DNA of 64,000 nt from Stieleria varia (GTDB lineage: Bacteria > Planctomycetota > Planctomycetia > Pirellulales > Pirellulaceae). The notes below the pieces were generated by a model that worked only from the letters and a program-made list of their open reading frames with translations, was not told the DNA's origin and did not search any database. Positions 14,748 to 23,671 of this stretch are shown in pieces. The position numbers and the translations under genes were made by a program. Position 1 is the first letter of the stretch. Each line of letters starts with the position of its first letter. The stretch spans positions 6,696,001 through 6,760,000 of the forward strand of contig NZ_CP151726.1 of the NCBI RefSeq assembly GCF_038443385.1. The letters run 5' to 3'.

Positions 14748-17627
14748 ATGATAACCGCATCACAGAAAATGTCGTCTCATCGGTGCTCCTGTTCGGGGGC
14801 ATCGGATTGTCAGTGCGATGACTGTCAATGCAATGTTTGCAAAACCACGAGCGACTCAGGCTTCTCACGTCCGAACTTCTTCGCCGGACAACTGCTGACC
14901 GACGAAGATCTCCGCGACATGCTCAGCTATGTCGTAGAGAAAAACCGACTACACAATCGCCATTTCATGGGCGAAGGTGTGGTGTGCGGGCTGGAGGTGC
15001 ATCATCACCCCTGCCCTGACAAGCAACGGAAAGTGATTGTTGCACCGGGTCACGCTTTGGACTGCTGTGGGAATGACATTGTCGTCCATTGTCCAGCAGA
15101 ACTCGACATCCTGAACATGGTGCGGCGACTTCGAACCAAAGTACGGGGCGGCCACGATTGCGGCGACCCTTGCGCCCAACCCGCTGTTCTGTTCCGCATC
15201 AACAATGTGGCTTTGGCAACAGACCTGGACGATCACGTCATTTCCGAACCAATCAGATCCACGTTTGCGGAGAACAACTATGGACTGCCCCAGGACGCAA
15301 CTGTCGTTGTTTTGGAGAGATCGAGGAAGTGGCGAGTCGGGGGCGCGATCCATTTCACAATCGAAAAAGGATCCAATTCACTGAACGTGTATTTCAGTGG
15401 TGACGATGACACCCAGGTCTTTCACCTCTACCTACGATATCGAGAGTGCGAGTTTGACCTGACATCACCTTATCAAGTTGCCGACTGTGACGCTGTCTGT
15501 AAACCAGCTCGCATTCGAGAAAGCTACGAGTTTGAATTGGCGTGTCCCGAGTCCGCAGCGACTGAACAAACGCTGCAGCAGCGATTGAATCAATTCAACG
15601 TCGACGTTCCCGATCAGGCTGCCATTCAAGGTGAAACGCTCCACGGTCTACGGATGCTGGAAACGACAGAGCAGGTCCTGGTTCAGTTCGACAAGCTCGT
15701 TGCACAATTGACAGATGCCAGTGACGGAGAAGCGAATCGCAACGCACTCTTTACTGCAATCAGGGACATCTCGGCCCCCAATCTGCCCACGACGAGCACA
15801 CCGACGGTTGAGGAGCAAATCGCTGCCGCAGACACCATCCACGTGTTCGTCACGCTGTCCTCTCGCGCGTTTCATCCTGACGTCCATGGCGCGCTGGTCG
15901 CCGAGCCCGGAACTCCTACACTCACACACATCAGCAACCAGATCGACCAAATCATCCTGGACTTGGCAATGATCCAGACCGTCACTCCGGATCCAGACAT
16001 GGAACCCGTGGACACCAAAGTGATTCAGTTGCTCCATGATCGAGCGGAGGTATTGAAGGCTGCGATCAGCGATGCCAGCGAAATCACCGTCGATACATTT
16101 GATGACAAGGCACAGATGGTTGGTGAACTGGCGACCAAAGTGCTTGTCGAACAGTCCGTCCTACGCCTGGATCGTATCAACGCAAAACTGAAAACGCTCA
16201 TCAAGCTAGGTAGCGTTGTTGTCGATCGCGAGTTGTTGCACCTGATTGGCGGCGTGAATCTTCGTGTTTTCGCGACGGATATGACTGAGCAATTGAAAAC
16301 GCTCTCAGCGATGAAGATCGTCAAATCTCAAGCGTCCATCGTCAGTCGTGCTGTTGCGGAAATTGCAAAATCACGCCTATGCGAGTTTGTATTGCCACCT
16401 TGTCCTCCTTGTGATGATGTTCGAGTCTTGATTGCCAAAGTCACCGTTCAAGGGTGCGATGTGGTCGACATTTGCAACATCGTTCGCAAGTTTGTGATCA
16501 CCGGTCCATCGCTGCGATACTGGTTTGACGATTTCGGGATCCTGAACGATGTTCGTGCTAGTTGCTGTGCTTCACCTCAGGACATCCTGAGAGCAAAACA
16601 GGCAGAGCAAGAGCGCCGGGAACAACAGAGCCAGGGTTGGAGACAGAGAGCGGCCGATCCAAAGTTCAGTTTCAGCCTGACAGACAGAGTCAACAATCCC
16701 AGCAAATGGAATCGGCTGAATGCGAAGATTGACAGGCTCGCTCAAACAGCAGTGGAGCCGACCGGTTTTGAGCTGCTGAAAGAAAAAGAAATCGGAGCAA
16801 AACCCGATCCGATCGCCGTCAGTGCCGCTATCTCCAAGTTGGCCGGTCGCCCCTCTGCTGATGTCCAAAACATTCTCGATCGATCCCGTGGAGTCACCGC
16901 GGCTGAACTCGAACGAAAGCTACGACCCGAGATTGATAGCGCGGTTTCACAAAGCGGCGATGCGGTGCAGAAAGCGGAGGATGCGAGTCGCACTGCGGCG
17001 AGATTTGCCAGTGACGTTACTGACCTAAAAAATGAGGTCGTGCCGGCTGGCGTCAGCCGTCTGGATGCGATCGATGAGCAGTTCAACTCAACCGGCAGAG
17101 TCGGCTTGCTTGAAGAAGAGGTCTTTCCTGGAGGTGGCGCGAGTCGAATCGCTGAGCACGCAACTCGAATCAAAACGGTCGAAGATGAGGTCGGACCAGA
17201 AGCGGCGAGCCGCATTGATAAGATCGAAGAAGAGGTCTTTCCCGGAGGTGGTGCGAGTCGAATTGCCGAGCACGAAACTCGAATCAAAACCGTCGAAGAC
17301 GAGGTCGGACCAGAAGCGGCCAGTCGCATAGATAAGATCGAAGACGAGGTCTTTCCTGGTGGTGGTGCGAGTCGAATTGCCGAGCACGAAACTCGGATCA
17401 AGGCCGTCGAAGATGAAGTCGGACCAGAAGCGGCCAGTCGCATAGATAAGATTGAGGATGAGGTCTTTCCCGGTGGAGGTGCCAGTCAGATTGCCGCGAA
17501 CAAAGCGAGCATCAGCACAGAAAAGGGGCGTGTCACGACCCTCAGAAATGATTTCACCGATTTGAAAAACCATTATCGTGAGCATCAGGCCGCAGAGCAT
17601 CCGCCGAAGGATCATGGATCACCCTAA
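14748..17627 (+). CDS. long eCIS-associated protein with RxxY-GQ-L-D module, copy 2, Cys-rich N-terminus and coiled-coil repeats
   Basis: The 959-aa protein has three visible parts. Residues 13-31 hold seven cysteines (C-S-C ... C-Q-C-D-D-C-Q-C-N-V-C). Residues 41-84 carry the shared module (RPNFFAGQLLTDEDL to GEGVVCGLEV), followed by VAPGHALDCCGNDIVV. The long rest is mostly helical, ending with three complete and one partial 38-residue repeats (bases 17118-17459 and on) built of EVFPGGGASRIAEHETRI and VEDEVGPEAASRIDKI, which look like coiled-coil segments. A fibre or long spacer is the likely role. ATG 14748 has AGGTG about 10 bases upstream. Confidence 0.68.
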   Translation: MITASQKMSSHRCSCSGASDCQCDDCQCNVCKTTSDSGFSRPNFFAGQLLTDEDLRDMLSYVVEKNRLHNRHFMGEGVVCGLEVHHHPCPDKQRKVIVAPGHALDCCGNDIVVHCPAELDILNMVRRLRTKVRGGHDCGDPCAQPAVLFRINNVALATDLDDHVISEPIRSTFAENNYGLPQDATVVVLERSRKWRVGGAIHFTIEKGSNSLNVYFSGDDDTQVFHLYLRYRECEFDLTSPYQVADCDAVCKPARIRESYEFELACPESAATEQTLQQRLNQFNVDVPDQAAIQGETLHGLRMLETTEQVLVQFDKLVAQLTDASDGEANRNALFTAIRDISAPNLPTTSTPTVEEQIAAADTIHVFVTLSSRAFHPDVHGALVAEPGTPTLTHISNQIDQIILDLAMIQTVTPDPDMEPVDTKVIQLLHDRAEVLKAAISDASEITVDTFDDKAQMVGELATKVLVEQSVLRLDRINAKLKTLIKLGSVVVDRELLHLIGGVNLRVFATDMTEQLKTLSAMKIVKSQASIVSRAVAEIAKSRLCEFVLPPCPPCDDVRVLIAKVTVQGCDVVDICNIVRKFVITGPSLRYWFDDFGILNDVRASCCASPQDILRAKQAEQERREQQSQGWRQRAADPKFSFSLTDRVNNPSKWNRLNAKIDRLAQTAVEPTGFELLKEKEIGAKPDPIAVSAAISKLAGRPSADVQNILDRSRGVTAAELERKLRPEIDSAVSQSGDAVQKAEDASRTAARFASDVTDLKNEVVPAGVSRLDAIDEQFNSTGRVGLLEEEVFPGGGASRIAEHATRIKTVEDEVGPEAASRIDKIEEEVFPGGGASRIAEHETRIKTVEDEVGPEAASRIDKIEDEVFPGGGASRIAEHETRIKAVEDEVGPEAASRIDKIEDEVFPGGGASQIAANKASISTEKGRVTTLRNDFTDLKNHYREHQAAEHPPKDHGSP
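17118..17521 (+). repeat. 114-bp tandem repeat in the fibre-like gene
   Basis: The unit begins GAGGTCTTTCC(C/T)GG at 17118, 17232, 17346 and 17460, an exact period of 114 bp (38 codons). The first three units are complete and the last is partial and diverges after about 17490. Units differ mainly at third codon positions, so the array is kept at protein level. Each unit contains two related half-units of pattern E-V-x-P-x-x-A-S-R-I. Confidence 0.95.
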
Positions 17628-17650
17628 CGATGAATCAGGAGATATAAACC

Positions 17651-18808
17651 ATGACAATTGCAATTGAGCGTCCTGTTTACGTTGATGGTCAGGTCCTTGG
17701 AGCAAGTGACCTTCAGCAATCGCTCGACTATGTACGGGATGAGAACGCACGACATGAGCGTTACCTTCATTCATGGGGAATCGCCGAGGGCTTGGATGTC
17801 CTCTCCCAGGGAGACGACTATGTCCTTCAACCAGGGTTTGCAATCGATTCCAGTGGCGCACCCATTGTCGTTTCGGAAGCCGTTGTACTTGAACGTCAGC
17901 AAATCAAGGAAGAAGCATTGCTGTCAGGCGGCGACAATGGTTTCTTTCCAATGTTCATCGTGCGTGCCGAAGCGGAAAGCGATGGCGGACAGATGATGGG
18001 GCGGCGACCCGGCGCAGCGGCGACTCGGAGATCCGAGTCGTTTGCCGTCCGGTTTCGTCGCATCGCAACGGGTTGGGATGAGAACCAAACGAGTCCCCCC
18101 GTTGCAGAAGGTCCGGAGGATGCCGACGAGAGCAATCGCGTCGTTCTGATCGGATTCGTTCATTGGAGCGACGCGGACGGAGGCAACGTGATTGGCTTTC
18201 AGCGGCGCTACGAAAGTTTTGTTCCGCGGTATGCGGGCGTTCGCGCAGACGAAGTCCTAGCACGCGGAGGACTGTTGACGCTTCGTACTCGCAGAACCGG
18301 CCAGTCGGATGCACCGATGGTCGTTGTCGACGATCACAACAAACAGAAATCCTTTGTGCTGGGCTTGGACGACGGGACGGGAAGGGTCAACGAGGTTTTC
18401 TCCATTGATTCCAAGGGCAATGTCATCGCCAAAGGTGACATCAAAGCGGAAGGTTCGTTGACCGGCACGATCGAGAGTGGCGATACAAGAATCGAGTCGG
18501 GCTTGGTGATCGATGGAATGACGTTGCCACTGCCCATGGGAATCACTGAGGAAAAAGTTCAAGACGGCAACGTCGCCTTGCACATCACCGTCACCCCGCA
18601 CATTGATGCTGAAACCAGTCCCGAACCCAGCAATCAGCTTTTCCAACCCATCGTCACAAAGTGCTTCGTCGACGCCGACAGAATTGTTCATTGCACGATC
18701 CGCTGGTTCAAAATCGGCGGAAACGAGTCGGACATCGTCAACGTCGCGGGAACTGTATCGTACCTGGTCATCGCCGCAGTCACTGCACCAGCAGAGGCCT
18801 CCTCATGA
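17651..18808 (+). CDS. eCIS-associated protein with RxxY-GQ-L-D module, copy 3 (tail fibre-like)
   Basis: The 385-aa product has the shared 44-residue module right at its N-terminus (residues 7-50: RPVYVDGQVLGASDL to SWGIAEGLDV) and the second motif YVLQPGFAIDSSGAPIVV. A segment around residues 220-290 (FSIDSKGNVIAKGDIKAEGS, then IESGLVIDGMTL) has the short-period glycine-rich beta pattern of trimeric tail fibres. The final domain (about 295-385, VALHITVTPH to VAGTVSYLVIAAV) is a beta-sandwich-like end that could contact a target surface. The start at 17651 follows GGAGATATAAACC. Its stop overlaps the next gene as ATGA. Confidence 0.68.
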   Translation: MTIAIERPVYVDGQVLGASDLQQSLDYVRDENARHERYLHSWGIAEGLDVLSQGDDYVLQPGFAIDSSGAPIVVSEAVVLERQQIKEEALLSGGDNGFFPMFIVRAEAESDGGQMMGRRPGAAATRRSESFAVRFRRIATGWDENQTSPPVAEGPEDADESNRVVLIGFVHWSDADGGNVIGFQRRYESFVPRYAGVRADEVLARGGLLTLRTRRTGQSDAPMVVVDDHNKQKSFVLGLDDGTGRVNEVFSIDSKGNVIAKGDIKAEGSLTGTIESGDTRIESGLVIDGMTLPLPMGITEEKVQDGNVALHITVTPHIDAETSPEPSNQLFQPIVTKCFVDADRIVHCTIRWFKIGGNESDIVNVAGTVSYLVIAAVTAPAEASS

Positions 18809-19464
18809 AAGCAAACGCCTCTTTTATCTATTTAAAAGCGACGAAACATCTGGTCGCCACATTCACTCGAAACGGTGCTGCCGGCGACAAATTCTCCGAT
18901 GATGCACTGCTGAAATTGCTCGCCAATGACTTGCGCCTTCGGCAAGTGCAACAGATCGGACTCACCTTTTCTTCCTCGCCGTCCAGTCACTCATCCGATA
19001 TCCCGTTTCACGTGCCGGCGGAGGATCTGACAGTGCTGAATAAGGTCATTGATGATCCCTACCAAGAAGGAGCGATCACACGGCCTCTGAAATTTCAGGT
19101 CGAGGATGAGCAGCTCAAGCAAGTCCTCAACTCAGGACCTGATATCGCTCTTAAGTATTCGATGATTGATTACACCGTAAAAAGCGATGGCGTGTCCGTA
19201 ACGCTCAAACCCAAAGCGGGAACATCGCTCGGTGACAAATCCATCCGAGTTTGGGTGCTGATGCGTTTGGGACCTGAGGGAGTCTTTGACGCGCGAACCG
19301 GCGAAGTTCCGGGATCAACGACGATTAATGAAATCAAGACGGGCAATATACCCTTCGCATCGATACCTGCCGGCAAAACGCATCGGATCCTGTTGATGAT
19401 ACAGGGGTTGCATCCGATCTGGAACGAATTCACCGGAACAGTGACAAGCACATGGATGACATAG
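18805..19464 (+). CDS. hypothetical protein in eCIS operon
   Basis: This 219-aa protein of no recognised family begins MKANASFIYLKATKHLVATF. It looks like a soluble alpha/beta or beta-rich protein, with LKFQVEDEQLKQVL in the middle and GKTHRILLMIQGLHPIWNEF near the end; no signal peptide or membrane segment is seen. ATG 18805 overlaps the fibre-like gene (ATGA), and its own last 13 bases overlap the next gene, so it is translationally embedded in the operon between the fibre-like genes and the assembly genes. A chaperone, fibre accessory or structural role are all possible. Confidence 0.6.
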   Translation: MKANASFIYLKATKHLVATFTRNGAAGDKFSDDALLKLLANDLRLRQVQQIGLTFSSSPSSHSSDIPFHVPAEDLTVLNKVIDDPYQEGAITRPLKFQVEDEQLKQVLNSGPDIALKYSMIDYTVKSDGVSVTLKPKAGTSLGDKSIRVWVLMRLGPEGVFDARTGEVPGSTTINEIKTGNIPFASIPAGKTHRILLMIQGLHPIWNEFTGTVTSTWMT

Positions 19465-21518
19465 AGATTCATCAATGTCGATTGCGGGTGACGCGTCGCG
19501 GCGGGTGGGGCTGGTGGGCCAGTCGTCGCGATCTGGTGGAGTCGGCGGTAAATGTTCTGCCGGAGCTGATCGCACGACGAATCGCTCTGATCATAGATGT
19601 TCAGGGCGACCTGGAGATCACCGACACGTTGCGAATCAACATCACGTGCTCACGATCGCAGTGGTTGCGGACACTGCAGCAATCATCAACAGGATGCGTC
19701 GAAGATGTTGTCTTGGAGCACCTATGGGAAAGGATCGACTCGGCGATTCGACAATCGGTACTCCCCGAGATTGATTTCGTTTCCTCAAACACACACGACC
19801 ACTCGGCCCCCACGCAGCATCCAATCATCGCAGAGCAAAGTCATCGCGATGAGATTTCCGACCTCACGCCACGATCATCCAAGCAACGTTTTCTGGCTGG
19901 CCTGGCATTATTGCAATTGCTGATTCGCTGGCGATTGACCGAAGACAGATTATGGAGGATTCTGCCTCACGTATCTGAGACCACCCTGCAGGCATGGGAT
20001 GCGAAAATGGCGACGCTGATGCAAGTGCCAGCAGAGGTGCTGGCAGGTGTCGACGCAGGATTATCGAGTCACGACGCGGCGTCGCCGTGGCAAGTCATTG
20101 AGCGGCTTGCCCACTCGCTTCCACCGAGCCTCGACGATCGAGCGACTTCGCTTCGCTTTCGAATCGCAGCGGTGATAGAAGCCATACTGCAAACGGGATC
20201 GTCGCCCGGAGAAGAACAAGTTCGCGAGGCTTTGAATCACTGGTTTCCCATTGCCCAGGATGCGCCGCCCGTCGGAGCCATTCGCGGTGGGGGACCGAAA
20301 AAGATTCCCGATACGGACAATCATGGCGACAAAGAATCGTCCTCACCGATTCTAGAGCACGACGAAAACGAATCGCGTTCCTCGAAAACCGGCACTCCGG
20401 AACCCGATCAGAGCACTACCAACCAAGTGAACAGGGTAGAATCCATCAGTGGTTCATGGAATCGCTCCCCCAAGATCCAGGAGCCCCTGCACGATCGAGA
20501 GGTTTATATCGCCTCGGCACTCCCGTTCTTGTTGTTGCGTCCTTTGTCTGACCTCGGCTATCTCGACGCATTGCGTGCGTCGTTGGAAGCCGCAGAACTT
20601 GAGCAATTCTCGTCGGCGTTCGCCGCCGCACTTGCATACAAAGTACTTGACCCTCCCGATCGAGGCTGGCGACGCAGCCCGGCGGCTCGCACAGCAGCGT
20701 TGACCTTCGCGGGACTTGATGATGTTGTTCCCGACGATGCCATCTACGACTTGGCGTCGCAGGCAGGGCGATTCGTTTCGGCATTGAATGCGGTATTGAC
20801 TCAAGCGGTATTGGCTGGTCGCGAATCCGACCAACCGTTGCTTCTGACTCGTGCTCAGCCTCACCGTACCGGTGGATACTTCCTCGCTGATGTCGGGGGC
20901 ATGTTTCCGATCACGGTGCAAACCGAGTTACAGGAGACACTTGAATTGCTTGATCATCAGGAATCGATGTTGCTGCTCGTCGAGTCGTCCGCAGCGGATC
21001 CGCGACTCTTGGCGGAGTTGAATCGACGCGGTTTGCGATTCATCATCGACGCGCCTCCGGCCCGTGGCGAAACATGGCGAGCCGTAAAGCATCGAAATGG
21101 CGGACGTTGGTGGACGAACGATGTCGTCACGTCGTCAGCAAGGTTGTCTCGTCAAGCGAAAAAGCTGCCTGATGCAGCTCATGCCGCGGAGGAATATTTC
21201 GATGCGTTCGCATCCTCGCGATTGGCCATTCCCAATTCCCATGAGCGATTGTTGGAGAACTCGCTGACACAGGCCGCCGGTGTGGCTTTGGCTCAGATCG
21301 CATGGGACCTTTGGCAGCAGCGTGAAGCAACCGATCCACTACTGACCTTGCAACGATTCGCCGACTTCGATGCTAACGTTCAATTCACGGATACCGAAGT
21401 TCGTGTGCGATTGCCATTGGGACGCCGATGGATGGATTTATCCGAGAACGGTCTCTTGCAAGACGTCATCGACGTGCCATGGCTGGACGATCGCACCGTT
21501 ACCTTCAGTAAGGGATAG
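19452..21518 (+). CDS. probable eCIS length-control/tape-measure protein (Afp14/CIS_TMP type)
   Basis: The N-terminus of this 688-aa protein (IEIHQCRLRVTRRGGWGWWA, VNVLPELIARRIALIIDVQGD) resembles the start of CIS tape-measure proteins, which open with a beta domain and a stretch on ALERV-type helices. A region near residue 350 (YIASALPFLLLRPLSDLGYL) fits the family's conserved PFL-x-x-LF-like block. The C-terminus reads VRVRLPLGRRWMDLSENGLL ... VPWLDDRTVTF, an ending I associate with eCIS genes next to the ATPase. The middle (about 275-340) is charged and disordered. Position directly before the AAA+ ATPase matches Afp14. Length fits poorly with a simple ruler, so a cap or assembly role is possible. 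Confidence 0.55.
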   Translation: MDDIEIHQCRLRVTRRGGWGWWASRRDLVESAVNVLPELIARRIALIIDVQGDLEITDTLRINITCSRSQWLRTLQQSSTGCVEDVVLEHLWERIDSAIRQSVLPEIDFVSSNTHDHSAPTQHPIIAEQSHRDEISDLTPRSSKQRFLAGLALLQLLIRWRLTEDRLWRILPHVSETTLQAWDAKMATLMQVPAEVLAGVDAGLSSHDAASPWQVIERLAHSLPPSLDDRATSLRFRIAAVIEAILQTGSSPGEEQVREALNHWFPIAQDAPPVGAIRGGGPKKIPDTDNHGDKESSSPILEHDENESRSSKTGTPEPDQSTTNQVNRVESISGSWNRSPKIQEPLHDREVYIASALPFLLLRPLSDLGYLDALRASLEAAELEQFSSAFAAALAYKVLDPPDRGWRRSPAARTAALTFAGLDDVVPDDAIYDLASQAGRFVSALNAVLTQAVLAGRESDQPLLLTRAQPHRTGGYFLADVGGMFPITVQTELQETLELLDHQESMLLLVESSAADPRLLAELNRRGLRFIIDAPPARGETWRAVKHRNGGRWWTNDVVTSSARLSRQAKKLPDAAHAAEEYFDAFASSRLAIPNSHERLLENSLTQAAGVALAQIAWDLWQQREATDPLLTLQRFADFDANVQFTDTEVRVRLPLGRRWMDLSENGLLQDVIDVPWLDDRTVTFSKG

Positions 21519-21523
21519 CCACA

Positions 21524-23671
21524 ATGAATGGTAGTGAGTTGGCTATTGCTCACCTGTTGCTCAAACTACGTCCCATCAACCGTGCGCTGAGGGCCGCCGT
21601 CACCGTTCAAGCAAACAGAGCAGCGAATCTGGATCGCCCTGATTTAAAGCATCTGTGCATTACCGATGTACATGTCGCCGCGTTGCTGAGCGAAGTCGAT
21701 TGTTTTGCGCAGGAGTCGGACAACACCGAGCTACCGCTGTCGGAGTTCAACGGGCAGGAACGACAGTTGGAACTACAGATACGCAAACAAGCTTCGGCTC
21801 GAAAGCTGCCGTTGCCCTTGGATGTTTTGCGAGATTCGCTCCATCTGACGGCATTCGAGATCGACACCCTCCTGACGTGTGCTGCGTCGGAACTGCATCC
21901 AGGTTACGAGCGGATTTTCGGCTACATCCTGGACGATATGAACCGACGATTTCCGTGTATTGAGCTGCTGGCTAGTCTCAATGCGTCCGGCAGGTCGGAG
22001 CGGTTGGCGCGACGAAGTGTCCTAGGGTCTGCAGGCCGATTGCGCCGGACCGGTATGCTGCAACCTTTGGACGAGAGCACCACGAATGTCCGCACTCAGC
22101 TTCGCTTGGCAGAGGGCGTACTCGACTTCTTGCTCGGTTGCAGCGCAACGGTTTCGGGAATCTGGCGGGATATCGATGAAGTTGAACTGGTTGGAGTTAA
22201 CGACTCGGTGGACGAGGGCGACCCGCGGATTGAACGCATCGGTACGGCACTGGCTGATGGTGCGATCGGTATTGTGGGCCTCTGGGGGCCAGAGGATGCC
22301 GGGTTGGAGTCCGTCGCGCGAAGCGTCGCCCGAGCGGCGCACAAATCGCTCAGACGGTTTCGTATTTCTGCCGACACACCGGAGTCGATGCCTCGGCAAG
22401 TTCATAACGCGGTGCAAACCGCTGCGTTGTGCGATGCCATCCTTTTGGTCGAAACCGACCTGCTGCGCAACGTCGAATGTCGCGTCGGTGCTGAGACGCT
22501 GATTTCAGTCTTGGCTCGCTGCGATGTTCCCGCGTTGCTGAGTGGTGGTCAGCCTTGGCGTCCAACGGAGCTGTTGGCCAATCGCACCTATGTGGAGCTA
22601 CCAATGCTGAACACGTCTGACCACAAGACCCGTGAACAGATTTGGAGCCGAACGATCCCTGAAATGGAGGCTGATCGAACTCGCGAACTGGCCAGCCGTT
22701 TTCGCATGACGGATCGAGAGATTCGAGCCGTCGGACGTATGGCGCGCGCACAAGCGGGAATCGAGTCCAACGGCAAACCGGCGTCCGTCGACAGCCAACT
22801 GGCGATCGCCTGCTCCGCCGTTGCCCAAAAAACAAGAGGTAGATTCTTGGGTGTGGTGAATCCAAAACGGGGACCAGAGGATCTGATCTTGACGCCGGAG
22901 TTGCATCGGCAAGTGCTTGAAATCGCGGACTTTTCACGTGTCATGCCTTTGGTCGCCGAAACCTGGGGCTTTGGACGGCTCGCAACCGGTGGAGTGGGGA
23001 TGAAGTGTCTGTTCACGGGTGACCCAGGCACTGGCAAAACATTGGCGGCTGAAGTCATCGCTCGGCAAACGGGCACACCCTTGTTGAAAGTGAACATTGC
23101 GGAAGTCGTCTCGAAATGGGTGGGGGAGACAGAGAAAAACCTCGACGGTGCATTCAAGGAAGCGATCTCAAGCCACGCTGTGCTGTTTTTTGACGAAGCG
23201 GACGCATTGTTTGGCAAGCGAGGCGACGTGCGGACCGGCGTTGACCGCTACGCCAATTTGGAAGTCAGTCATTTGCTGCAACGTCTAGAGGAGCATGACG
23301 GACTCGTGATCTTGGCGAGCAACCTCAAAGACAACATCGACTCCGCTTTTATCCGTCGGTTTCATGTCATGTTGCATTTCCCGCGACCTGGGGAAACGGA
23401 ACGCCGCCGTATCTGGGAAATTGCTTTCCCCGAGCAAGCACCCTTGGACGCCGGTGTCGATCTCTCCAGCCTTTCGAGGCTTGATATGACGGGAGCCGGA
23501 ATCGTGGGTGCGGCGCGAACGGCAGCCCTGCTTGCGGCACAAAACCAGGCCAGCCGCATTACGATGTCGCACATTGTGCGTGCCATCGCCCGACAGTTTC
23601 GACGCGAGGCACGCGTCCTCTCAACCAGAGAGCTTGGCCGGTACGCGGACCTGTTGCAGGAACGGACATGA
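21524..23671 (+). CDS. eCIS AAA+ ATPase (Afp15 type)
   Basis: The 715-aa product has an N-terminal helical region of about 240 residues, a degenerate first nucleotide-binding-like region (about 240-400), and a C-terminal AAA+ domain. Walker A is GDPGTGKT at residues 499-506, Walker B is VLFFDEAD at 553-560, followed by a sensor-like VILASNLKDNID and an arginine-finger-like FIRRFH. Such ATPases are hallmark genes of eCIS and are thought to act in assembly or loading rather than being part of the particle. The start is 5 bases after the preceding stop. The stop overlaps the next gene (ATGA), coupling it to the candidate cargo. Confidence 0.93.
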   Translation: MNGSELAIAHLLLKLRPINRALRAAVTVQANRAANLDRPDLKHLCITDVHVAALLSEVDCFAQESDNTELPLSEFNGQERQLELQIRKQASARKLPLPLDVLRDSLHLTAFEIDTLLTCAASELHPGYERIFGYILDDMNRRFPCIELLASLNASGRSERLARRSVLGSAGRLRRTGMLQPLDESTTNVRTQLRLAEGVLDFLLGCSATVSGIWRDIDEVELVGVNDSVDEGDPRIERIGTALADGAIGIVGLWGPEDAGLESVARSVARAAHKSLRRFRISADTPESMPRQVHNAVQTAALCDAILLVETDLLRNVECRVGAETLISVLARCDVPALLSGGQPWRPTELLANRTYVELPMLNTSDHKTREQIWSRTIPEMEADRTRELASRFRMTDREIRAVGRMARAQAGIESNGKPASVDSQLAIACSAVAQKTRGRFLGVVNPKRGPEDLILTPELHRQVLEIADFSRVMPLVAETWGFGRLATGGVGMKCLFTGDPGTGKTLAAEVIARQTGTPLLKVNIAEVVSKWVGETEKNLDGAFKEAISSHAVLFFDEADALFGKRGDVRTGVDRYANLEVSHLLQRLEEHDGLVILASNLKDNIDSAFIRRFHVMLHFPRPGETERRRIWEIAFPEQAPLDAGVDLSSLSRLDMTGAGIVGAARTAALLAAQNQASRITMSHIVRAIARQFRREARVLSTRELGRYADLLQERT

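Noticed and set aside
16742..17443. 233-codon minus-strand frame with repeats
   Set aside because: It is the mirror of the 114-bp repeats in the fibre-like gene; the repeated text comes from the real plus-strand coding repeats.
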